Origin: Brevibacillus migulae
GTDB taxonomy: Bacteria; Bacillota; Bacilli; Brevibacillales; Brevibacillaceae
DNA: 32,998 nucleotides
Reading direction: 5' to 3'
Assembly (NCBI RefSeq): GCF_004521915.1
Contig: NZ_SDKD01000008.1
Location: 1-32,998 of the forward strand
In this document: one piece after another, positions 8,278 through 15,106 of the stretch
How the letters are laid out: the number at the start of each line of letters is the position of its first letter
Numbering within the stretch: the stretch's first letter is position 1
Program-made: the position numbers and the translations under genes
The notes under the pieces: model-generated
Told to the model about the DNA's origin: nothing
Database searches by the model: none
Seen by the model: the letters and a program-made list of their open reading frames with translations, nothing else

Positions 8278-8481
8278 CTATTGCGGCATGATCGTCCCTG
8301 CATTCGACCCGGCCGCCTTTGTCCCTTGCAACAGGGTATTCAGGCTGTTCATGTTTGCTTCGATCTTTTGCAGCTCATTCTGGAGCTCGTTCGGCGCATT
8401 TATGTAGTCCTGCAATCGTTTCCCGGATTCCTCGATTTCTTTGCCGACACGTTGGATGAGTGAAACATCAAACGGCATCAT
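8278..8481 (-). CDS. Small coiled-coil protein of unknown function
   Basis: 67 residues; AAGGAGG sits 5-8 nt before two adjacent ATG codons. Residues 8-55 are rich in Glu, Gln, Asn and Leu with heptad-like spacing (IQRVGKEIEESGKRLQDY, NELQNELQKIEANMNSLNTLL), suggesting a helical hairpin or coiled coil. The C-terminus is a flexible Gly/Ala/Ser tail. No signal peptide. It lies 58 bp downstream of the oxidoreductase gene on the same strand and may share its transcript. Function unknown. Confidence 0.7.
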   Translation of the reverse strand: MMPFDVSLIQRVGKEIEESGKRLQDYINAPNELQNELQKIEANMNSLNTLLQGTKAAGSNAGTIMPQ

Positions 8482-8539
8482 GATCCCTCCTTTTTAGCTA
8501 GCATTTCCAGATCGTGTGAGCCATACTCGCCTTGAGCTG

Positions 8540-9115
8540 TCATGCCAGCGCGGATCCCAGCCGCTTTACCTTTTCCAGCCATTTGCTGCGCTGCTCCTCG
8601 CTTGAAGTATTGACCGGGCTGATCTCAGTCACACGCACTGGTTTGATCCCGCAAAAACCCAAAATGTTTCGCTTCATCACATGATGGCCAGCGTGCCAGT
8701 AGATCAAGCGGTTATACCATGCTGGCGTGTCCATGGTGACGATCAAGCGGGCGGATTTGCCAGCCAAAAGTTTATCCCAAAACGAGGAATCCTTGCGATA
8801 TTGATAAGCGAAACCAGGCAGCAGCACACGATCAAAAAATCCTTTAAGGATGGCGGGCATTGTGCCCCACCAAGTGGGGTAGACAATGACAAGATGGTCC
8901 GCCCACTTGATGAATTCCTGCGCTTTTATGAGCACTTCCTCTAGCTCCGTTCTTTTCCGATAGCCATACCTCAGATTCGGGTCAAATGAAATCCGGCTGA
9001 GGTCAATGGTGCGAATCTGTGCGTTTCGGCCAGAGGCTCCTTCCATATAGGCGCGAGACAAGGCGGAGCAATAGCTCTCCGGATCGGGATGGCCGACGAT
9101 TACGAGTATGTTCAC
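8540..9115 (-). CDS. Flavodoxin-fold NAD(P)H oxidoreductase
   Basis: 191 residues. The start is GTG with AAAAGGAGG 10 nt upstream. It belongs to the KefF/MdaB-like NAD(P)H dehydrogenase (quinone) family: the N-terminal strand and FMN-phosphate loop MNILVIVGHPDPESYCSAL, then the YPTWWGTMPAILKGFFDRVL segment that contacts FMN, and LLAGKSARLIVTMDTP. It would use NAD(P)H to reduce quinones or other electrophiles by two electrons in the cytoplasm. It diverges from an AraC-family gene, which probably regulates it. No potassium-efflux partner is present. Confidence 0.88.
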   Translation of the reverse strand: MNILVIVGHPDPESYCSALSRAYMEGASGRNAQIRTIDLSRISFDPNLRYGYRKRTELEEVLIKAQEFIKWADHLVIVYPTWWGTMPAILKGFFDRVLLPGFAYQYRKDSSFWDKLLAGKSARLIVTMDTPAWYNRLIYWHAGHHVMKRNILGFCGIKPVRVTEISPVNTSSEEQRSKWLEKVKRLGSALA

Positions 9116-9270
9116 GTTACCGTATCCTCCTTTTGGATCGTACTTCCGTTTCCAACTTTTGTGATAGTATGAGAATCAGGACTGCATTCAGCATACCGTG
9201 ATCCGGGAGACAGATGAATGATCCAACGCGAATAGATCTTGATGTTTCACGCAAAAGGGGGAGGGGGTGT

Positions 9271-9293
9271 TGACTGATGACTGATGACTGATG
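9271..9293 (+). repeat. 7-bp tandem repeat at a start codon
   Basis: TGACTGA is repeated three times plus two bases, directly upstream of and including the AraC gene start. Each unit supplies an ATG (9277, 9284, 9291), each in a different frame. Only the middle one opens the AraC frame; the first gives a four-codon mini-ORF. Confidence 0.8.
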
Positions 9294-10294
9294 TCCAGGG
9301 CTTTGCCATCTCCATGGTGTATCCGATTCGAAAGACAATCGTTCACAAAGGTCTGGATTTTGAAGATTTTTGCCGCCAGGTCTCTTTTGACAGCAGTCTG
9401 CTGCAGGATGTGGAGGCACGTATCGAAGAAAAAGAGCTGATCCGTTTGATGAACGAGGCTGCGGCATTTACGCAGGATGATCACTTCGGCTTGCATCAGG
9501 GACAGTTAACCGATATTGCGGATATGGGCATCCTCGGATATGTCATGATGCATTCGGAGAAAATCGTGGATGCTCTGTTGGCATTTCAGCGCTATAACGT
9601 GATCCTTTGCAATGGGTATAACGTGGAGTGGGAAGAGCGGGGGAGCGACATGGTGCTTCGTTTTGTTAAGACAACCCCGGAGCAAATATCGCGTCATTGC
9701 ATGGAAGATATGGTCAGCTCGTTGTACCATCTGATCGTCCGTATGAGCAATCGGGCAATTCCGATACTAGAGATGCAATTCACACATGCAGCGCCAAGCG
9801 ATGTCGTTCCATATCGGGAGGTTTTCGGGACAGTCCCTCGCTTTTCAGGAAAAGAAAATACGCTCCGATTGAGCAAAGAGGTTTTCCAGTATCCGATCCT
9901 GTATTCGGATTACAGGCTGCGCACGGCGTTTGAACCGATAGCCGAAGAAATCAAGCGGAAACTGATGCAAGGGCGGGTGTTTTCAAACCAAGTCTTTCAA
10001 TGGATGATGTCCCGCATGCCAGCCTTTCTCCCTACGTTGCAGGAGACCGCGAAAGCGTTTCAGATGAGCCCTCGAACCCTTCAAGCAAAATTAAAAGAGG
10101 AGCATACCTCCTACAATGAACTGGCAGCGAGTGTGCGGAAAGAAATCGCCATTGGTTATATCAAAAAAGGGTGCTCGATCGGGGAAATCGCCTATTTGCT
10201 GCATTATTCCGAGCCGAGTGCCTTTCAAAATGCGTTTAAAAAATGGACGGGGGTAACACCAGGGCAATTTCGGGCAAAAATCGAAGCCATGTAG
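9284..10294 (+). CDS. AraC-family regulator with arabinose-binding-like N-domain
   Basis: 336 residues. The N-terminal two thirds look like the AraC ligand-binding domain of the OruR/ArgR type (FCRQVSFDSSLLQDVEARI, FGLHQGQLTDIADMGILGYVMMHSE). The C-terminal ~100 residues are the double helix-turn-helix (LQETAKAFQMSPRTLQAKLKEE, then IGEIAYLLHYSEPSAFQNAFKKWTG with the AraC signature). The only in-frame ATG before the conserved region is 9284. The purine-rich GGGGGAGGGGG is 16-19 nt away, farther than normal, because the tandem repeat lies between them. It diverges from the NAD(P)H oxidoreductase gene, its probable target. Confidence 0.88.
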   Translation: MTDVQGFAISMVYPIRKTIVHKGLDFEDFCRQVSFDSSLLQDVEARIEEKELIRLMNEAAAFTQDDHFGLHQGQLTDIADMGILGYVMMHSEKIVDALLAFQRYNVILCNGYNVEWEERGSDMVLRFVKTTPEQISRHCMEDMVSSLYHLIVRMSNRAIPILEMQFTHAAPSDVVPYREVFGTVPRFSGKENTLRLSKEVFQYPILYSDYRLRTAFEPIAEEIKRKLMQGRVFSNQVFQWMMSRMPAFLPTLQETAKAFQMSPRTLQAKLKEEHTSYNELAASVRKEIAIGYIKKGCSIGEIAYLLHYSEPSAFQNAFKKWTGVTPGQFRAKIEAM

Positions 10295-10309
10295 GGGCTG
10301 TACAAACAG

Positions 10310-10349
10310 GAAATAGACCGCAGACATTGGGAAGGCGGTCTATTTCTTT
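10310..10349. terminator. Strong intrinsic terminator
   Basis: A perfect 12-bp stem (10310-10321/10335-10346) whose flanks are T-rich on the plus strand. It lies between the convergent AraC and N-acetyltransferase genes. Confidence 0.85.
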
Positions 10350-10384
10350 AGGGGTATCAAGTGGCAAATCGGACTGTGCCAAAC

Positions 10385-11161
10385 CTATCTTCCAAAATGC
10401 GTTCTCAACAATTCGGTAAACCTTGCTCCATCTATTGGTTCCTTGGTCATCTGCCCGTTCTCCCACTGGGTGAAGGAAGTCTCGGTCAACGTCACAGAAC
10501 CCGTATCTGTCCGCTTCGTGATCAACGGGCTTTTGTTAAAGGGGGATTCCGGATGCTCCACAATAATCTGGCGGACGACATCACATGCGGAGACATCGGT
10601 CATCGGCTGTCTAGAGTCGAAAGCATATCCGATCTTCCAATCCGTATCCTTATGCTTCAATTTCATTTCAAAGATGTAGTCACCGTACTCCGTAGGCGTT
10701 TGTTTGATGCGAAATTCTCCATTCGCAGAGGCCACCATTTCACCGGTCAAAGGTACAGGTTTTAGCGGCACATTTCCCCCAAAGCCGGTATCGACTACAT
10801 ATGTCTGGTCTTCGTGTGTGAGCAGGATGGTGATATGTGTTCTTCCAGAGGCGGGATAGCGCTGCTGCTCGTGATTGTAGACGATCCCGCGTGCTAGTAC
10901 TACTTGAAACCCGTTTTCGCGTAAAAATAGATAGAAAAGCGGGTTTAATTCATAACAAAGTCCGCCTTCGCTATGTATCAATATTTTGTCCACCAAATTC
11001 TCTCTCGTGATGACGTTCGCGTTCTTTTCAATTACGCGAAAATTTTCAAACGGGATTGATTTCGCCGTTTTCTCCAGGATGTGATCCAGGTCTTCAAACG
11101 TGATCCGTTTGTTTTCTGAAAGACCGATTCGTTTGCGAAACAAAGCATTCAGATCGCTCAT
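10385..11161 (-). CDS. Arylamine N-acetyltransferase
   Basis: 258 residues, the usual NAT length. The Cys-His-Asp triad is complete and at canonical positions: C69 in GGLCYELN, H109 in RTHITIL and D124 in YVVDTGFGG. The enzyme transfers acetyl from acetyl-CoA to arylamines, hydrazines or related compounds in the cytoplasm. An in-frame ATG at 11176 precedes the ribosome binding site; GGAGGA is 6 nt before the ATG at 11161, which is chosen. It has its own promoter region with an inverted repeat (11234-11265), so it may be induced by a ligand-sensing regulator. Confidence 0.93.
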   Translation of the reverse strand: MSDLNALFRKRIGLSENKRITFEDLDHILEKTAKSIPFENFRVIEKNANVITRENLVDKILIHSEGGLCYELNPLFYLFLRENGFQVVLARGIVYNHEQQRYPASGRTHITILLTHEDQTYVVDTGFGGNVPLKPVPLTGEMVASANGEFRIKQTPTEYGDYIFEMKLKHKDTDWKIGYAFDSRQPMTDVSACDVVRQIIVEHPESPFNKSPLITKRTDTGSVTLTETSFTQWENGQMTKEPIDGARFTELLRTHFGR

Positions 11162-11220
11162 TTGTTCTCCTCCCATTCGGCAGATGGCTTTGACTCACTC
11201 CCTGCAGATTTCCTATGCAA

Positions 11221-11265
11221 ATTATATCGAACTTACGCCAAATTTTCCCAACCATTTTTGGCGTA
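11221..11265 (-). promoter_or_regulatory. Promoter and inverted-repeat operator of the NAT gene
   Basis: On the minus strand TATAAT (11226-11221) lies about 60 bp before the NAT start. Upstream of it TACGCCAAA (11234-11242) and TTTGGCGTA (11257-11265) form a perfect 9-bp inverted repeat with a 14-bp spacer, covering the spacer and -35 region. A dimeric repressor bound there would block the promoter. The adjacent XRE/MmyB regulator is one candidate. Confidence 0.5.
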
Positions 11266-11393
11266 TGTGAAACTCCTCTCCTCCAGAAGGGATCAGTCCC
11301 ATCGAAGTCCTGCGGGAAAACGAAAAGGACTTCTCGATCCCCCGTATAGATCCGCCGTAACCGCCAGCCACGCTGCCTCGTAAGCGGAAGTCG

Positions 11394-12233
11394 CTAATGT
11401 CGTTCCATTAATTTTTTCAGTTTATGTTCGGTGGTGGAATCTGGAGCGGGCGTGTAGATGCTGCAGCGCAAATCGCTGCTTCCCTGGATCTGCAGCGAGG
11501 TTAGATGAAACAGCATCTTTCCGGCTTTGGCATGGCGAAATTCGATCAATACCTCCGGAGCGGATTTGACTTCGCTTTGCTGCCAGAGATGGTCAAAGTC
11601 CGGATGAACCTCCTTCATTTCCGCAAGAAACTCCTCGTACCAGTCATCCTCGACATATTGGCCGTAATAGGCGCGAAAAATGGCAAGGAATCCCCGCACA
11701 AAATGCTCCCAGTTCACAGCCAGCCGCTGCAGCTCCTTTCTGGTAAACAGCAGGCGAATCATATTGCGCTGCTCCAAAGGGATCTGATCAAAATCCAAAA
11801 AAACGTGGGAGGCCGCCTCATTCCACCCGACAATGTAATAGCGTCGGTCTGTAATGATGGCGGGGCAGGTTCGCAATTCATGCAGGATCTTCTGCAGAGA
11901 AGGCGTGATTTCATATTGCTCTTCCTGCGGCAGGAGAGCGCCGGTCCCTGATTCCAGAGCCAAGGAGTAGAGATATTTCCGTTCGTCGACGGTCAATTGC
12001 AAGGCCGAAGCAATACAATCCAATACGGTGGTAGACATCCGGATGTCTCGTCCCTGCTCCAGCCACGTATACCAGGTGGTGCTGACTCCAGCCAGCTGGG
12101 CCACCTCCTCCCGACGCAGGCCAGGCGTTCTTCTTCGGGTGCCAGCTGCCAATCCGACTGATTCAGGAGTGATTTTCGCCCGTTTTGACTTCAGAAAAAC
12201 GGATAATGCTTGAAGCCTGGTTTCACGATCCAT
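11394..12233 (-). CDS. XRE-family regulator with MmyB-like ligand domain
   Basis: 279 residues. The N-terminal helix-turn-helix includes the family hallmark RRRTPGLRREEVAQLAGVSTTWYTWLEQGRD at about residues 33-63. The remaining ~170 residues match the MmyB-like PAS-related ligand-binding domain (CPAIITDRRYYIVGWNEAASHVF, NMIRLLFTRKE, DFDHLWQQSEV, LTSLQIQGSSDLR). Such proteins often bind fatty acids or other small hydrophobic ligands; here the neighbour in divergent orientation is a ketosynthase, which fits but does not prove a lipid ligand. AAAGGTGAG is 8 nt before the ATG. Confidence 0.9.
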   Translation of the reverse strand: MDRETRLQALSVFLKSKRAKITPESVGLAAGTRRRTPGLRREEVAQLAGVSTTWYTWLEQGRDIRMSTTVLDCIASALQLTVDERKYLYSLALESGTGALLPQEEQYEITPSLQKILHELRTCPAIITDRRYYIVGWNEAASHVFLDFDQIPLEQRNMIRLLFTRKELQRLAVNWEHFVRGFLAIFRAYYGQYVEDDWYEEFLAEMKEVHPDFDHLWQQSEVKSAPEVLIEFRHAKAGKMLFHLTSLQIQGSSDLRCSIYTPAPDSTTEHKLKKLMERH

Positions 12234-12357
12234 GACATGCGCTCACCTTTCGTGTCTTTATCATGGTACTGATTATACTAGGATAACTGACAACTTGTAA
12301 TAGAATAAATTACGTGACAAGATAATTGCAAGCTTGGGAATAAAAGGAGGGCTTGTG

Positions 12358-13596
12358 ATGGAAAGGGTAGTCATCACGGGAATGGGAGTGGTTTCACCAC
12401 TTGGCAATACGGTAGACAGCTTTTGGCATGGACTGAGTAACGGAAAATCGGGAATCTCCAAAATCGATACGTTCGACGTCACCCGGTTTAAAGCCAAAAT
12501 CGCCGGAATCGTACGGGATTTTGATGGGGAAACTCTTCTTGGCCGGAAAGAATCACGACGTATGGACAGGTACTGCCAATTCGCTATGGCGGCAGCCGAG
12601 CAAGCATTGCAGGATGCCGGACTTTCGCTTGATCAGGTAGATCGTGAACGTGTGGGGGTATACGTAGGTTCTGGCGTCGGGGGAATTCAGACCTTGTTTG
12701 ATCAAGAGGCCATCTTCCGCGAGCGCGGGCCTGAACGGGTAAGCCCGACGCTGGTACCCATGATGATATCAAACATGGCGGCGGCGTTGATCAGTATGAA
12801 AATCGGGGCATGGGGCCCGAGCATGTCTCCCGTCACGGCCTGTTCGATCGGGAATACGTCGATTGGGGAAGCATTTCGGGTGATTCGCTACGGGGGAGCG
12901 GATATTATCTTTGCAGGGGGAGCAGAAGCGGCGATTGCGGACGTACCATTGGCCAGCTTTGGCAATTCGAATGCGCTCTCTACCCGTAACGATGAGCCAG
13001 CCCGTGCCAGTCGTCCTTTTGATGCGGGACGTGATGGATTCGTAATGGCAGAAGGCGCAGGCATCCTGGTGCTAGAATCGCTTTCCCATGCCTTGCAAAG
13101 AAACGCACATATTTATGCGGAAGTGATCGGCTATGGGGCCAGCTCTGATGCGTATCATATGGTTGCCACCCATCCAGAAGGACGCGGTGCTTATCAGGCG
13201 ATGAAACAGGCGATTCAGGAAGCTGGCATTCGCCTTGATCAAGTCGACGTCATCAGCGCTCACGCGACAAGCACGGAGATTGGTGATCTTTCTGAAACGT
13301 TCGCCATCAAAAAGCTGTTTGGAGCACAGGCGTATCAGATTCCGGTTACTGCAAATAAATCTATGACGGGCCACCTGCTGGGTGCAGCTAGTGCGGTAGA
13401 GGCTGTCGCATTGGTGAAAACGCTTGAGCAAAAATTGATCCCACCGACCATCAATCAGGAGCAGAAGGATCCAGCGTGCGATTTGGACTATGTGCCGAAT
13501 GTGGCGCGTGAAGCGAATGTAAGCATCGGCTTATCAAATTCGTTTGGCTTTGGCGGACATAATGCTGTCATTGCGCTAAAAGCCTGGAATCAATGA
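12358..13596 (+). CDS. FabF-like beta-ketoacyl-ACP synthase II (orphan)
   Basis: 412 residues, the length of FabF. The condensing-enzyme residues are in canonical positions: C162 in TACSIGNTSIGEA, H302 in SAHATSTEIGD, K334 and H339 in NKSMTGHLLGAAS; the C-terminal GFGGHN glycine loop is present. Family reaction: decarboxylative condensation of malonyl-ACP with acyl-ACP. The ATG at 12358 has AAAGGAGG 7 nt upstream; an earlier in-frame ATG at 12334 precedes it. The gene is alone, without acpP, fabD or fabG. The active-site loop differs from housekeeping FabF (CSIGNTS instead of CASGTHA), so it may be a specialised paralogue. Confidence 0.9.
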   Translation: MERVVITGMGVVSPLGNTVDSFWHGLSNGKSGISKIDTFDVTRFKAKIAGIVRDFDGETLLGRKESRRMDRYCQFAMAAAEQALQDAGLSLDQVDRERVGVYVGSGVGGIQTLFDQEAIFRERGPERVSPTLVPMMISNMAAALISMKIGAWGPSMSPVTACSIGNTSIGEAFRVIRYGGADIIFAGGAEAAIADVPLASFGNSNALSTRNDEPARASRPFDAGRDGFVMAEGAGILVLESLSHALQRNAHIYAEVIGYGASSDAYHMVATHPEGRGAYQAMKQAIQEAGIRLDQVDVISAHATSTEIGDLSETFAIKKLFGAQAYQIPVTANKSMTGHLLGAASAVEAVALVKTLEQKLIPPTINQEQKDPACDLDYVPNVAREANVSIGLSNSFGFGGHNAVIALKAWNQ

Positions 13597-13718
13597 GCGG
13601 GTTATCGCAGTTATGCATGGGGATAAGATGTGAATGCTGCGGATAGATCCGTTGGTAGATGGATAGCGCCAGTCTGGTGACGGGCGCTATCGTCGTTGCA
13701 GGAGGGAAGCGGTTTTGA

Positions 13719-14168
13719 TTACGTCCTGGTTGGATTCTCATTTCGATTTCTGCCAAACAGGCCGGCAAGTCCGACCAATCCCAACAGACCGAGCCAGGAC
13801 ATATCGAATTTGTTATCGTCATCGGCAGTGGTTCGGAAAGTATTGGTATTGGAGAGATTGTCACCATTATTTCCTCTGGTTCCAGCAGTGCCCATTGTAC
13901 CGCGATTTCCGTTTGCTCCCGTACCATTATTCGTATAGGTTCCGATGGTTCCAGTTGTTGTTCCGGTTCCACCATAGGCTCCGCCAGATCCGGTAGTTGT
14001 CCCGGTGCCGCTGTAAGTTCCGGTTGTCCCTGTAGTTCCGATGGTTCCGTTGCTGCCGATTGTCCCTGTGTTTCCGGTGTTGCCAGTTCCCGTCATTTCG
14101 GCAAAGGCTGGGCATGCCAATACCGCTACAACCGCAAGCGATAAGGCAAGTGAGCATCGTTTTTTCAT
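13719..14168 (-). CDS. WGxxGxxG-type Gly/Thr-rich surface protein
   Basis: 149 residues. A signal peptide (residues 1-23, MKKRCSLALSLAVVAVLACPAFA) is followed by ~85 residues of low-complexity Gly/Thr/Asn sequence (GTGNTGNTGTIGSNGT, GTTTGSGGAYGGTGTT) and then a C-terminal hydrophobic helix SWLGLLGLVGLAGLFG followed by a basic NRNEN tail. This layout matches the WGxxGxxG family of Bacillales secreted proteins, whose C-terminus resembles a sorting or membrane-anchoring signal. Its role is not known. AGGGGG is 8 nt before the ATG. A monocistronic gene. Confidence 0.8.
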   Translation of the reverse strand: MKKRCSLALSLAVVAVLACPAFAEMTGTGNTGNTGTIGSNGTIGTTGTTGTYSGTGTTTGSGGAYGGTGTTTGTIGTYTNNGTGANGNRGTMGTAGTRGNNGDNLSNTNTFRTTADDDNKFDMSWLGLLGLVGLAGLFGRNRNENPTRT

Positions 14169-14347
14169 TCGTGAGGCCCCCTTATGAATCGATTTATATC
14201 GATATCTTTCGCTGAGATGAAAAAATTATTCTTCCATCGACCAGCCTGCCGATGGGGATAGGTTGATCAAAGAGAGCGCATAGTAAGAATGTGAAGGCTC
14301 TCTTCTATCAGCGGAGCTGCATGGAAGAGTAAACAGGGGGATTACGG

Positions 14348-14914
14348 TTGAACAAAAATGAAATGTTTACACGCCTATATGAGCTCCGACACCAAATACT
14401 TGATCAGCTGGTGGATTATTGGAAGCGTTTTTCCAGCTTTGACGCATGGCAATTTTGGGTTGCCGTATCCATGCTGGTTGTCCCGCTCATCGTCTTATAT
14501 TTTTTGATCGATAGAAGCCAAGTCTTTAAAATCGGTTTTTTGGGACTCTGTGTGCATGTCGTCACTACTTATGCAGATCTGGCAGGCTGGAGGCTGGGGT
14601 ACTGGGATTATCCCTATTTTGCTATCCCTCTCTTCCCAGTGGCGCTTGGATTAGACAGTTCCTTGATTCCAGTGGTGTTTATGCTGCTCTATCAGTGGGC
14701 GATGGAAAAACAGAAGAATTACTATTTGTACGGGTTGATTCTCGCAGCTATATTCGCCTTTGTTCTAAAGCCACTCATGAATACGCTTGATTTGTTCCGT
14801 CTGCACAAAGGATTTAGCTTTTTGGAATTGTTTCTATACGTCTATGTTCCAATCGTGTTTCTGTCAAAATGGCTTTTCAATACGTTTGTATTCCTGGAGA
14901 GCCGAAAAAAATAG
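14348..14914 (+). CDS. CBO0543-family membrane protein
   Basis: 188 residues from a TTG start that is supported by AGGGGG 7 nt upstream. About five hydrophobic segments (residues 35-53, 58-75, 88-112, 125-143, 158-178) with the WRLGYWDYPYFAIPLFP block that is typical of the CBO0543 family of small integral membrane proteins found across spore-formers. Function unknown. It is a single gene ending in a terminator. Confidence 0.8.
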   Translation: MNKNEMFTRLYELRHQILDQLVDYWKRFSSFDAWQFWVAVSMLVVPLIVLYFLIDRSQVFKIGFLGLCVHVVTTYADLAGWRLGYWDYPYFAIPLFPVALGLDSSLIPVVFMLLYQWAMEKQKNYYLYGLILAAIFAFVLKPLMNTLDLFRLHKGFSFLELFLYVYVPIVFLSKWLFNTFVFLESRKK

Positions 14915-14935
14915 GACGGTCATCGTCCTAGGTGG

Positions 14936-14976
14936 AAGGTCACGTGCAGTTTTTCGGGCTGATGTGACCTTTTTTA
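14936..14976 (+). terminator. Intrinsic terminator
   Basis: AAGGTCAC (14936-14943) pairs with GTGACCTT (14964-14971), followed by a run of seven T. It ends the CBO0543 gene. A shorter hairpin (AGGAC/GTCCT, 14913-14929) lies just upstream. Confidence 0.75.
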
Positions 14977-15040
14977 TTCCTCCGTAACGGAGGGCCTGCT
15001 CAAGTTTTTCGATCGTTTTCTCCATCAGGATGGTTCGATA

Positions 15041-15081
15041 CAAAAAGAAACGGCCACACCAGCTTAACGGCTGGAGTGACC
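15041..15081 (-). terminator. Intrinsic terminator (minus strand)
   Basis: A long imperfect hairpin at 15052-15081 (GGCCAC-ACCAGC / GGCTGG-AGTGACC) is followed on the minus strand by TTTCTTTTTG. It ends the GH10-like gene. Confidence 0.75.
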
Positions 15082-15106
15082 TTCCCAAATGGACAAACCA
15101 TTTTCA

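Noticed and set aside
9214..9273. 19-codon frame (start MNDPTRID) just upstream of the AraC repeat, a possible leader peptide.
   Set aside because: Its ribosome binding site is only 4 nt away and the tail merely reads the purine tract.
11289..11342. A nested hairpin (GGGATC...GAAGTCCT/AGGACTTC...GATCCC) after the XRE gene, considered as terminator or structured RNA.
   Set aside because: No T run on either strand and no match to an RNA family I know; may be a weak terminator only.
13662..13691. GATAGCGCC/GGCGCTATC hairpin after the FabF-like gene.
   Set aside because: Perfect stem but no T tail on either strand, so not called a terminator.
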